Below the pieces are notes generated by a model. It ran no database searches and was not told where the DNA came from. It saw only the letters and a list, made by a program, of their open reading frames with translations. 64,000 bases of DNA from assembly GCF_021010565.1 (NCBI RefSeq), contig NZ_JAJNAY010000001.1:2212001-2276000 (forward strand), given 5' to 3'. The DNA comes from Chryseobacterium turcicum (GTDB lineage Bacteria > Bacteroidota > Bacteroidia > Flavobacteriales > Weeksellaceae). Shown here in pieces: positions 35,085-42,469 of the stretch; position 1 is the stretch's first letter, and every line of letters begins with the position of its first letter. Position numbers and translations under genes: made by a program.

Positions 35085-35942
35085 TTAAATCACCATTTTA
35101 TCGATTGGAATTATTAAAATATCTTGTGCTCCTTTTTCTTTTAACTCGTCGATGACTTCCCAGAAACGGTCTTCATCAATCACTGAATGAATGCTGCTCC
35201 AATCCTTTTCTGCTAAAGGAATTACGGTAGGACTTTTCAAAACAGGAAGAACATCTGAAATTTCTGAAATCTTTTCGTTCGGAACATTCATCAAAATATA
35301 TTTTGAATTTTTTGCTCTTAAAACAGACTGAATTCTAAACAGAAATTTTTCTAAAATTCTTTGTTTATCATTATTTAGTTGAGATGTTTTTGCAAGAACA
35401 GCTTCAGACTTTAGAATGGTAACAGTTTCTCTCAATCCATTTTTAAATAAAGTACTTCCCGAGCTTACGATATCACAGATTCCGTCGGCAAGACCAATAT
35501 TTGGAGCGATTTCTACCGAACCGGAAATGATATGAATTTCTGCTGAAATATTATTTTTTATTAGAAAATTTTTCAGTGTATTCGGATACGATGTTGCTAT
35601 TTTTTTTCCTTGAAAATAATTAATATCGTCGGTTTCAATTTCTTTTGGGATAGCTAAAGAAACTCGGCATTTTGAAAATCCTAAACTTTGAATAATCTCA
35701 ATGTTTTTCTGTTTTTCAACTAAAAGATTTTCACCGACAATGGCAATATCTACTACACCATCTTCCAGATATTGTGGGATGTCTGAATTTCTAAGATACA
35801 TAATTTCCATAGGGAAATTGTCTACGGAAACTTTGAGCTGGTCTTTTCCGTTGTTGACGTAAATACCGCAATCTTTGAGGAGTTGGAGCGATTCTTCGTA
35901 AAGCCGTCCGCTTTTTTGTATGGCAATTTTTAATTTACTCAT
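35085..35942 (-). CDS. hisG: ATP phosphoribosyltransferase, long (HisG_L) form
   Basis: 285 residues: the long form with a C-terminal regulatory ACT-like domain (about 212-285, RAKNSKYILMNVPNEKISEISDVLPVLKSPTVIPL) that binds histidine for feedback inhibition. The catalytic part shows LKIAIQKSGRLYEESLQLL, VDIAIVGENLL, KIATSYPNTLKNFL and the PRPP loop GSVEIAPNIGLADGICDIVSSGSTL. First structural gene of the his operon; expression is set by the upstream leader. Confidence 0.97.
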   Translation of the reverse strand: MSKLKIAIQKSGRLYEESLQLLKDCGIYVNNGKDQLKVSVDNFPMEIMYLRNSDIPQYLEDGVVDIAIVGENLLVEKQKNIEIIQSLGFSKCRVSLAIPKEIETDDINYFQGKKIATSYPNTLKNFLIKNNISAEIHIISGSVEIAPNIGLADGICDIVSSGSTLFKNGLRETVTILKSEAVLAKTSQLNNDKQRILEKFLFRIQSVLRAKNSKYILMNVPNEKISEISDVLPVLKSPTVIPLAEKDWSSIHSVIDEDRFWEVIDELKEKGAQDILIIPIDKMVI

Positions 35943-36012
35943 TTTATTATTTTAAATCTGAGTAAACGAAAATGATTAATTGAAATAAATTGCCCGGGAA
36001 GAATTTAGAAAC

Positions 36013-36045
36013 AAAAAAACCGTCTGTTTACTCAGACGGTTTTTA
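36013..36045 (-). terminator. his attenuator terminator
   Basis: On the minus strand CCGTCTG pairs with CAGACGG around AGTAAA, with A and U tracts on the two sides (36013-36045). It lies between the leader peptide and hisG. Its 5' arm CCGTCT (36034-36039) can alternatively pair with AGACGG (36085-36090), which overlaps the leader stop codon. Confidence 0.9.
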
Positions 36046-36089
36046 ATTATTTTGATTTTTAACATAGTTACATATCAATCAATTCCGTC

Positions 36090-36140
36090 TTAGCAGAGAT
36101 GATGATAATAATGATGTACTGTTAAAAAATTGGGTTTCAT
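36090..36140 (-). CDS. hisL: his leader peptide, MKPNFLTVHHYYHHLC
   Basis: A 16-residue ORF on the minus strand from ATG at 36140 to TAA at 36090, too short for normal gene calling. It contains four His codons in HHYYHH. Immediately after the stop, AGACGG can pair with the 5' arm of the attenuator terminator. When His-tRNA is low the ribosome stalls on the His codons, leaving AGACGG free to form the antiterminator; when it reaches the stop it covers AGACGG and the terminator forms. The logic is that of the enterobacterial his attenuator; operation in this strain is inferred. Confidence 0.9.
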   Translation of the reverse strand: MKPNFLTVHHYYHHLC

Positions 36141-36157
36141 TGTTGAAAATTGTGGTA

Positions 36158-36188
36158 CAAATGTAGAACTTATTTTTAAACTTCCAAG
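36158..36188 (-). promoter_or_regulatory. his operon promoter
   Basis: Minus strand: CTTG (36185-36188), 19 nt, TACATTTG (36158-36165), 18 bp before the leader ATG. It begins directly after the glycosyltransferase stop codon. Confidence 0.7.
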
Positions 36189-36192
36189 AGTT

Positions 36193-37293
36193 TTAGGAAA
36201 TAATTTTTTGATAAAGACTCATCACCTGATTGGCAATAGGCTCATCATTAAACTTCTGAACAAACTCAAAACCTTTATCAGCACGGCGTTTTCTTTCAGA
36301 TTCGCTATCCCATAAAAATTTTATTTTTGAGCTTATATCCAGCTCATTTTTTGGGTCGATATAAACAGAATCTTTACCTCCAGCCTCGGGAAGACAACTT
36401 GTATTGCTCGTAATGGCAGCCGTTTTTGAGAAAAGGGCTTCTATTACAGGAATTCCAAAGCCTTCGAAGAAGCTTGGATACACAAAAATATCAGCCAATT
36501 TATAGATTACAGCCAGCTCATCCATAGAAACTCCTTCCAAAAAATGAATCTGTTTTTCCATTTTATTTTTTTTGATAAAACCTGCTATTTTCTGATAATA
36601 TTTTGTCTTTTTTCCGACTACGACTAAAGGGATATCGGTGTCTTTTATTGCTTTAACAATATTCAAAAGATTCTTACGCTCTTCAATGGTTCCTACATTT
36701 AAAATGAACCTTTCAGGAAGATTAAACTTTTGCTTTGTTTGCTGAATAAATTCTTCAGATTGTTGTTCTTTAAAAGCTTGATGACAGCCTTGATAAATCA
36801 CTTCAATCTTGCTTTCAGGAACTTTTAAATACTGAATAATATCGCGCTTTGTTTGCTCTGAAATTGCTATGATTTTATCGGCCGAATGTGCGGCTTTTTT
36901 AAATTTCCAAAGATGAATTTTACGGTCAAAAAAAGAATAATATTGAGGATATCTTACGAAGATTAAATCGTGAATGGTAACGATTTTTTTGATGGGCTTT
37001 TTGTCCCATTTCAAAGGTAATTCACCCGATAATCCATGGAAAATATCTGCATTTTGTTTTTGAGCATCTTTTCCCGTTTTAAACTGACGGGACATTGCTC
37101 CTTTTGAGCTTTCAACAAAAGTAACAGTAGGATTTTCTAAAATATCGGAACCTCTTTCCGATTTGTTTTTATTAAGTAATAAATACTGATTTTCAGGATA
37201 GTATTTAGATAAAATTCTGACTAAATCTCGCGAGTAATTCCCTAATCCTGAAGTATTATGAAAAAAACGTTTGGCATCAAATGCTATCTTCAT
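36193..37293 (-). CDS. Glycosyltransferase family 4 (GT-B)
   Basis: A 366-residue GT-B enzyme. N-terminal acceptor half: KIAFDAKRFFHNTSGLGNYSRDLVRIL with the glycine-rich loop; C-terminal donor half: NVGTIEERKNLLNIVKAI, LADIFVYPSFFEGFGIPVIEALFSKTAAITSNTSCLPEAGG, containing the EGFGIPVIEA (Ex7E) signature. It transfers a sugar from a nucleotide donor, probably for surface polysaccharide. It overlaps the upstream GT gene by 17 bp. No terminator lies between it and the his promoter, so some read-through into his is possible. Confidence 0.9.
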   Translation of the reverse strand: MKIAFDAKRFFHNTSGLGNYSRDLVRILSKYYPENQYLLLNKNKSERGSDILENPTVTFVESSKGAMSRQFKTGKDAQKQNADIFHGLSGELPLKWDKKPIKKIVTIHDLIFVRYPQYYSFFDRKIHLWKFKKAAHSADKIIAISEQTKRDIIQYLKVPESKIEVIYQGCHQAFKEQQSEEFIQQTKQKFNLPERFILNVGTIEERKNLLNIVKAIKDTDIPLVVVGKKTKYYQKIAGFIKKNKMEKQIHFLEGVSMDELAVIYKLADIFVYPSFFEGFGIPVIEALFSKTAAITSNTSCLPEAGGKDSVYIDPKNELDISSKIKFLWDSESERKRRADKGFEFVQKFNDEPIANQVMSLYQKIIS

Positions 37294-37951
37294 TCTCAGG
37301 TTTTATAATGTTTTGGGTAAGCTGCTTTCTCTTCCAGTGTTCAGATTTATCACTGTAAAGGAAGAATTTTCCCAATTTATATTTAAACTGCATATTATTG
37401 TCATAATGTGGCCCCATAAAACGATGCGGGATTGTTGGGTCTTCACTTAAACATGCTTTAATAGCATCTGTGTAAACGGTGGGTCCGGTTGTTTTATGCA
37501 CATTATGAGGAAATGGATTGTTTTTGATATTATCTAAAATCATTTCCAAAGTTCTCTGTAAAAATGGGTGTCCTGCAGCATATGCAAGACCCCATTGTAC
37601 ATAATATGTTTGAGGAATCTCATCGGTCACCAAAGCTACATCGTCTTCACGAATAAACTTTTTGATGGGCTTGTTGATTCCGCTGTCTACGTCTAAGTAA
37701 ACGCCACCTTTTTTATAAAGAATGGCATATCTGAAAAAATCGGCTTTGGCAGCCCCTATCGTCAGTCTGTTGTAAGCCTTCAAATATTCTGGCGGAAACT
37801 CATCTTTAAAGAATGTCTGAATCCTGTTATCATCATAAAAATGATATTCGTACTCAGGATTTTTTTTGAGCATTCTGTTGATATGAAATTTCGTAAGCCA
37901 AGGAAGCTTATCGGTTTTAAAAGTCTGAAAAATTTGTTTGGGAATTGCCAT
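37277..37951 (-). CDS. Glycosyltransferase with DXD motif (GT32 / OCH1-like)
   Basis: 224 residues beginning IPKQIFQTFKTDKLPWLTKFHINRMLKKNPEYEYHFYDD, the typical start of DXD-containing sugar transferases (Gly_transf_sug). The metal-nucleotide site is GGVYLDVDSGINKPI, and HKTTGPTVYTDAI and HRFMGPHYDNN follow. It likely adds a mannose or galactose-type sugar to a glycan. It lies 11 bp behind dapD and overlaps the next glycosyltransferase, so the three appear to form an operon despite unrelated roles. Confidence 0.88.
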   Translation of the reverse strand: MAIPKQIFQTFKTDKLPWLTKFHINRMLKKNPEYEYHFYDDNRIQTFFKDEFPPEYLKAYNRLTIGAAKADFFRYAILYKKGGVYLDVDSGINKPIKKFIREDDVALVTDEIPQTYYVQWGLAYAAGHPFLQRTLEMILDNIKNNPFPHNVHKTTGPTVYTDAIKACLSEDPTIPHRFMGPHYDNNMQFKYKLGKFFLYSDKSEHWKRKQLTQNIIKPENEDSI

Positions 37952-37962
37952 TTTGCAAAGAT

Positions 37963-38775
37963 TTAAACAGCTACGTTATTTTCTCTTAAAGCATCGTTTA
38001 GTGATGTCTTTTTATCAGTAGATTCTTTTCTCTGACCGATAATCAAAGCACAAGGAACCTGATATTCTCCTGCAGGATATTGCTTGGTATAGCTTCCAGG
38101 AATTACCACTGAACGAGCAGGAACTCTACCTTTAATTTCAATTGGAGTATCACCCGTAACGTCAATAATTTTTGTGGAAGCAGTCAATACAACATTTGCT
38201 CCTAAAACAGCTTCTTTTTCAACGTGAACTCCTTCTACAACGATACATCTAGAACCGATAAAACAATCATCTTCAATGATAACCGGAGCAGCCTGAAGAG
38301 GTTCTAAAACACCACCAATACCAACACCACCACTCAAGTGAACGTTTTTACCAATCTGTGCACAGCTTCCTACTGTTGCCCAAGTATCAACCATCGTTCC
38401 CGAATCTACATAAGCACCAATATTTACATAAGAAGGCATCAAAATAACGCCTGGAGCAATATAAGCTCCTTCTCTTGCAATGGCATGCGGTACAACTCTT
38501 ACGCCTTTCTCTGCATAATTTCTTTTCAAAGGCATTTTATCATGAAATTCAAAAGGACCTACTTCAATCGTTTCCATTTTCTGGATTGGGAAGTACATTA
38601 CTACAGCTTTTTTCACCCATTCATTCACCTGCCATCCGTTTTCTGTAGGCTCTGCTGTACGAAGTTCACCTTTGTCAACTAAAGAAATAACCTCTCTAAT
38701 CGCCTTTTGGCTGTCTTCATTCTGCAATAATTCTCTGTTGTCCCAGATATTTTCAATAGTTTGTTGTAATGACAT
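37963..38775 (-). CDS. dapD: Tetrahydrodipicolinate N-succinyltransferase
   Basis: A 270-residue enzyme of the succinylase branch of lysine/meso-DAP synthesis. After an N-terminal helical part, the left-handed beta-helix hexapeptide repeats are plain (GAYIAPGVILMPSYVNIGAYVDSGTMVDTW; VGIGGVLEPLQAAPVIIEDDCFIGSRCIVVEGVHVEKEAVLGANVVL). Length fits the family. First gene of a run with two glycosyltransferases. Confidence 0.95.
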   Translation of the reverse strand: MSLQQTIENIWDNRELLQNEDSQKAIREVISLVDKGELRTAEPTENGWQVNEWVKKAVVMYFPIQKMETIEVGPFEFHDKMPLKRNYAEKGVRVVPHAIAREGAYIAPGVILMPSYVNIGAYVDSGTMVDTWATVGSCAQIGKNVHLSGGVGIGGVLEPLQAAPVIIEDDCFIGSRCIVVEGVHVEKEAVLGANVVLTASTKIIDVTGDTPIEIKGRVPARSVVIPGSYTKQYPAGEYQVPCALIIGQRKESTDKKTSLNDALRENNVAV

Positions 38776-38810
38776 AATAAAATTTAAAAATTGTTTAAAA
38801 AATTCACTGC

Positions 38811-38818
38811 CAAATATA
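38811..38818 (-). promoter_or_regulatory. -7 promoter box of dapD
   Basis: The minus strand reads TATATTTG, 35 bp before the dapD ATG. Confidence 0.5.
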
Positions 38819-38884
38819 CAAAAAAGTTGGGCAAAAGTGATGACTTAGAATTGATGGAAGTGATTAAAATTTTATTAAATATTT

Positions 38885-39487
38885 CTATAAAAATCTTCTT
38901 ACTTTGGCTTTGTACTGCAGATAAACTTTATCGTGTTGTTTTAATAAAAATTCTTCTTCCAATCTGATTTGGGTTTGAATTAATATGTTGGCTACGATTA
39001 AAAAACTTAACGAAATAAAAGTGGGTACTGTGAGAAACATTCCGATTAAACTAAGCAGCATTCCCAGAAAAACAGGGTTTCTAGAATAATTGAAAAGTCC
39101 GTTTGTGATTAAATCTGTTTTATGGTCTTCATCAATCCCTATTCTCCAGGAATTTTTCATTTGAAACTGAGCGATGAGAACCCATGCTAAACTGAAAAGC
39201 ATTAAAATAATCCCTACATATTTAAAGAGATTGTTTTCTAAGAAATTAATTGAAGATTTCAAAGTGGATGTGCTGGGAAAAAAGAAAAGCAAAAGAGTGT
39301 AAATGAAAAGAAAAATCAGGGTTAGTTTAAAATATCTGCCAATCAATCCGTAAGCGGAATCATCTTTTGGAAGAACATTTGGATTTTTACCGATTCTTTT
39401 TGAAACGATAAAACTTGTTCCGAAAAATGCAGTAAGAAAGAAAACGATAAAAAATAGAGGCATAAAAACTCTTATAAAATCTGTCAT
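38885..39487 (-). CDS. Integral membrane methyltransferase, ICMT/PEMT-like
   Basis: 200 residues from ATG at 39487; the longer frame to 39529 is rejected because a TACATTTG box lies at 39504-39511. About five membrane segments are followed by the family signature: SWRIGIDEDHKTDLITNGLFNYSRNPVFLGMLLSLIG, then RLEEEFLLKQHDKVYLQYKAKVRRFL, as in isoprenylcysteine carboxyl methyltransferase-like and phospholipid methyltransferase proteins. It should use S-adenosylmethionine; the substrate is not known in bacteria with this short form. Confidence 0.85.
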   Translation of the reverse strand: MTDFIRVFMPLFFIVFFLTAFFGTSFIVSKRIGKNPNVLPKDDSAYGLIGRYFKLTLIFLFIYTLLLFFFPSTSTLKSSINFLENNLFKYVGIILMLFSLAWVLIAQFQMKNSWRIGIDEDHKTDLITNGLFNYSRNPVFLGMLLSLIGMFLTVPTFISLSFLIVANILIQTQIRLEEEFLLKQHDKVYLQYKAKVRRFL

Positions 39488-39503
39488 AATTAATAATTTT
39501 TGA

Positions 39504-39511
39504 CAAATGTA
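39504..39511 (-). promoter_or_regulatory. -7 promoter box of the ICMT-like gene
   Basis: The minus strand reads TACATTTG, 16 bp before the ATG at 39487; it excludes a start further upstream. Confidence 0.6.
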
Positions 39512-39553
39512 GAGCTCAATGAAATGCAATTCTATTGCAAAGTTTTGGTTTAA

Positions 39554-40129
39554 TTATAAAACGCGTTGTGCGTGAAGATAGGCTTTGTTCCAGTATTTTT
39601 CGTTTAAAGAAGAAATAATGACTCCTTTTGATGTTGATGCATGAATGAATTTTATTTCGCCATCATTTTCAATGGTGTGAACGATGCCAACATGGGAGAC
39701 ACGGCTTCCGCCTGCAGTTGCAAAAAATAAAAGGTCACCTGGTTTTACGGTTTTAATATCAATCAATTTTCCTGAATCTGCCTGGTCGGCTGACCTTCTT
39801 GGTAAGGTGAAATTGCTTTCCTGAAAAACTTTTACGGTAAATCCTGAGCAATCAAATCCTGAAGAATTATTCCCGCCAAATTTGTAAGGAGTTCCCAAAT
39901 AAGTTTCGGCATCTTTCAAAAGGCTTTTTACAGAGCCTGAAATCTTCCCGTCAAAAGAAGAATCTAGTTTTCTTAGATTTTCGGACTTTGTAACAGTTTT
40001 TGACGGAGTTTTCTTTGACGAAGAAACATTTTTAGAGCTTCCACAAGAAACAATAACTGTAGTAGCTAGAGCTAAAGCAACCAACTTTTTACATAATTTA
40101 ATTTCCGAAAAACGCAATTCCATATTCAT
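39554..40129 (-). CDS. NlpC/P60 (C40) peptidoglycan endopeptidase, probable lipoprotein
   Basis: 191 residues from ATG at 40129 (another ATG at 40123). The N terminus has a hydrophobic stretch ending in VIVSCGSSK, a likely lipobox, so it is probably an outer-membrane lipoprotein. The C40 domain shows YLGTPYKFGGNNSSGFDCSGFTVKVF with the catalytic Cys, SRVSHVGIVHTIEND with His, and FIHASTSKGV with the third polar residue. It should cleave cell-wall stem peptides, as Spr/MepS-like enzymes do. Confidence 0.9.
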   Translation of the reverse strand: MNMELRFSEIKLCKKLVALALATTVIVSCGSSKNVSSSKKTPSKTVTKSENLRKLDSSFDGKISGSVKSLLKDAETYLGTPYKFGGNNSSGFDCSGFTVKVFQESNFTLPRRSADQADSGKLIDIKTVKPGDLLFFATAGGSRVSHVGIVHTIENDGEIKFIHASTSKGVIISSLNEKYWNKAYLHAQRVL

Positions 40130-40157
40130 TTGAATAATCAATTAGATATTAATGAAA

Positions 40158-40165
40158 CAAATATA
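40158..40165 (-). promoter_or_regulatory. -7 promoter box of the NlpC/P60 gene
   Basis: The minus strand reads TATATTTG, 28 bp before the ATG at 40129. Confidence 0.5.
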
Positions 40166-40336
40166 AATTAAATTTTTTAACGATGAATTTTAGATATAGA
40201 AAATGAGAAAGAAAAAAGAACGGTGAAGGCAGGATTAAAAACTAAATTTTGAAAATGTTTTTTCAGAAGAAGATGTGATTTATTTTACCGTACTCAAAAA
40301 ATATTCTCAAATTCTACAGATGGGATTTGTTTAAAT

Positions 40337-40377
40337 AAAAAAATCGGCCGCAAACAAAGTTCACAGCCGATTTTAAT
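40337..40377 (-). terminator. Terminator of the small lipoprotein gene
   Basis: AAAATCGGC (40340-40348) and GCCGATTTT (40366-40374) with a 17-nt loop and A-rich flank giving a U tract on the minus strand. Confidence 0.65.
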
Positions 40378-40392
40378 TTATAATAGTTACAT

Positions 40393-40767
40393 CTATTTTT
40401 TATCTTTCTCTCCGCTCCAAGATCCGCTTCTTACAGGAGTTGGCGATTCGTTCGTCCAGCTTCCGCTTCCTTTTTTCTCTGTATTTAATGTTCCTGAGAA
40501 CTGCCCGTCCGCTGGAATTACCAATTCTGCAGTAAGCTGCCCAGAGCTGTTTAAGAATCCTGAGATGTTATAGTTTTCATTACTTGATTCATTATACATG
40601 GTTCCTGTAACTTTTCCGTCACTGGCAACTACCAGCTTCCACAGGCCTTTTTCAGTACCTTGATACGTTCCAGACCAGGTTCCTATGTAGTCGTTTAGGG
40701 TTTCATCGTCTGAAGTACAGCCAATTAATGAAAAAATAGTCAATAAAAGTAAAAAAAGTTTCTTCAT
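40393..40767 (-). CDS. Small lipoprotein of unknown function
   Basis: 124 residues. MKKLFLLLLTIFSLIGCTSDDE is a clear lipoprotein signal with Cys17. The mature part (DYIGTWSGTYQGTEKGLWKLVVASDGKVTGTMYNES...ISGFLNSSGQLTAELV...GQFSGTLNTEKKGSGSWTNE) consists of repeated short G-x-(T/S) beta strands, resembling a small beta-barrel or lipocalin-like lipoprotein seen widely in this group. Acidic residues after the Cys (TSDDE) may act as the Bacteroidota surface-export signal. Monocistronic. Confidence 0.75.
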   Translation of the reverse strand: MKKLFLLLLTIFSLIGCTSDDETLNDYIGTWSGTYQGTEKGLWKLVVASDGKVTGTMYNESSNENYNISGFLNSSGQLTAELVIPADGQFSGTLNTEKKGSGSWTNESPTPVRSGSWSGEKDKK

Positions 40768-41137
40768 AGGTTAGAATAGTTTATAAAATAAGTTTATTCG
40801 TTCAATTAATTTTTAAAAAGTTGTACAATGTTTCAATATAATTATGAAAATATTAAAAAAAGGTACGCTTCTTTGAATTGGGCAAATATATTAATTTAAT
40901 TTTATAGTTTAATCTTTTAGGGATGATATTTTAAACAGTTTTGAGGAAATTTATTTTCAAATAAAATTTTCCATCATTTAGTTTTTCTTCTGCTCAGTGA
41001 AGGGTTCTTTTAATGAAAAGCAATTTTTAAATTGATAAGATTTTCGATAATGTGATTTGAATCATAAATGACTGACTCATAAATCAATTAGTTTTGAGAA
41101 AATTAATAACCACAGAGATTTAGGTTTAAATAAACAT
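40768..41137. other. Non-coding AT-rich gap left of the island
   Basis: No ORF with plausible composition, no RNA gene and no strong dyad seen. No TAnnTTTG box for the lipoprotein gene was found. Confidence 0.4.
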
Positions 41138-41165
41138 AAAAACCTTCCAGATTTGGAAGGTTTTT
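41138..41165 (-). terminator. Strong terminator beyond the tRNA fragment
   Basis: AAAAACCTTCC (41138-41148), loop AGATTT, GGAAGGTTTTT (41155-41165): a perfect symmetric stem. It is placed where the terminator of the original tRNA transcript would be, 31 bp past the fragment's 3' end. Confidence 0.8.
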
Positions 41166-41196
41166 GTATTTTTAATAAAACACGGGTTTCAAGTTG

Positions 41197-41240
41197 TGGA
41201 GAATACGGGGATCGAACCCGTCACCTTTAGACTGTCAGTC
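41197..41240 (-). pseudogene. 3'-half tRNA fragment, probably tRNA-Val(GAC); candidate attachment-site remnant
   Basis: Read on the minus strand, the 44 nt fit the 3' part of a tRNA: two bases of anticodon stem, loop CTGACAG (anticodon GAC by position), stem TCTAA, variable AGGTG, T arm ACGGG-TTCGATC-CCCGT, acceptor strand ATTCTCC and discriminator A. The 5' half is missing: upstream sequence no longer pairs. Breaks inside the anticodon arm are typical of tyrosine-integrase attachment sites. It marks the left border of the island reaching to tRNA-Ala at 43419. Confidence 0.75.
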
Positions 41241-41363
41241 AGAAATTAAACTTAATTATACGTATTAATGGCGTTTAAACCGTGTTATTGCTTTTATTTA
41301 TTGGTGTAAAGATAATGTGTATTGCTACCGATTTTGTTACTGAATTTATCCTTATATAATACA

Positions 41364-41391
41364 GAAAAAGAGACTGATTATAGTCTCTTTT
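41364..41391 (-). terminator. Terminator of the DUF4468 operon
   Basis: AAAAGAGACT (41366-41375), loop GATTAT, AGTCTCTTTT (41382-41391). It sits directly after the stop codon of the last gene. Confidence 0.8.
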
Positions 41392-41394
41392 CTC

Positions 41395-41913
41395 TTACCA
41401 GTCTTTGGATACTTCGTATTTTTTATTCATTGCTGATTTTAAATCCGAAATAATAGGATTAACAAAGTCTGTGATTTTATTTATTATATCAACAAATCCT
41501 TTGTCTGTGTTTTCTGGCTCATAACGAAGTACTCCTAGATCTAATCTACTACAATTAGCTCCCCGTGAACCTTTATGCTCGAATGTATGAAATTGATATT
41601 TGTACCGTCCGTCCTTAACATAAATGTTCATCTTATAACTAATTGGACCCTCAATACATGATGCTCCTAAATAATTTTTCTTTGTTCGATAATCAATCAC
41701 TCCGACGCCTGCAATTTCTCCATCTTCTTTATCTTCTATATTTACTGAAGTTTTCTTAGATTTAAAACTTTGGTTTGCCCAAATTCTTGCACGATTATAA
41801 AGTTCTTCTTTTGTGATTGTAGAATCCATCTTTACTACTTCTTCAAATTGAAATTCCTGAGAGAATGCGAGAATTGAAAGCAATAGTGTAAATAACGTAA
41901 TAGTCTTTTTCAT
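41395..41913 (-). CDS. Secreted DUF4468 (TBP-like fold) protein
   Basis: 172 residues from ATG at 41913, where the signal peptide MKKTITLFTLLLSILAFSQ begins; a longer frame to 41937 overlaps the upstream gene. The mature start EFQFEEVVKMDSTITKEELYNRARIWANQSFKSKKTSVNIEDKEDGEIAGVGVIDY is the DUF4468 pattern (E-V-x-DS-x-(T/S)-K-x-EL-x-RA...W). It ends in DW like its neighbour. Family function is unknown; it is periplasmic or surface-bound by its signal. Last of three genes in the island operon. Confidence 0.8.
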   Translation of the reverse strand: MKKTITLFTLLLSILAFSQEFQFEEVVKMDSTITKEELYNRARIWANQSFKSKKTSVNIEDKEDGEIAGVGVIDYRTKKNYLGASCIEGPISYKMNIYVKDGRYKYQFHTFEHKGSRGANCSRLDLGVLRYEPENTDKGFVDIINKITDFVNPIISDLKSAMNKKYEVSKDW

Positions 41914-41926
41914 TTTTTTATTTTTT

Positions 41927-42463
41927 TCACCAATCATTGGTTTTATTACTTGAAACTTCGTTTTTAATATTATTTACAAAAGAATTTGTAAAAGCTTCCA
42001 CAAAATTAGCAGCGTTTTCAAGCCTCACAATTCCTCTACTATTAAAGAAAGAACCTAATAATGTTGTTGAAGTTTTATCTGCATTAGTTAGATTTACAAA
42101 TGTTGGTTTAATCATTATTTTATCATCCTTAAAATTGATTTCAAAATAATTAACGACACTCCAGACGTTTGAACCTCTTTTATTGATAAATACAGTTCTA
42201 CTTGTTTGGCTCACAACTTCAAATAATAATTGGTCATTCACAGTTTCTTTTAATTTCTCTTTATCTAAATATGGATAATTAGAAGTGATGTAATTTTTTG
42301 TCTTATCAAATAAGGTTTGCTTATTCACTCCGGGAAAAGATAAAACAATGTAGTTTTTGGATGTATCATCAGAAACCTTAAAGTTATCTTCTGTTAATTT
42401 AAATTCCTGTGAGAAAATAAAAATTGAAAATACCAAGGTTATTAATATAATTATCTTTTTCAT
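41927..42463 (-). CDS. Secreted protein, distant DUF4468-like relative
   Basis: 178 residues with signal peptide MKKIIILITLVFSIFIFSQ. The segment YIVLSFPGVNKQTLFDKTKNYITSNYPYLDKEKLKETVNDQLLFEVV parallels the DUF4468 pattern of its downstream neighbour, and both proteins end in DW, so they look like diverged tandem paralogs. The family call is weaker than for the neighbour. Function unknown. Confidence 0.7.
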   Translation of the reverse strand: MKKIIILITLVFSIFIFSQEFKLTEDNFKVSDDTSKNYIVLSFPGVNKQTLFDKTKNYITSNYPYLDKEKLKETVNDQLLFEVVSQTSRTVFINKRGSNVWSVVNYFEINFKDDKIMIKPTFVNLTNADKTSTTLLGSFFNSRGIVRLENAANFVEAFTNSFVNNIKNEVSSNKTNDW

Positions 42464-42469
42464 AAGCTA

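Noticed and set aside
41197..41240. tRNA-Asp (GTC) fragment
   Set aside because: The plus strand shows CTGTCAG, but read in tRNA orientation with stem TCTAA and T arm at the correct distance the loop is CTGACAG, i.e. GAC.
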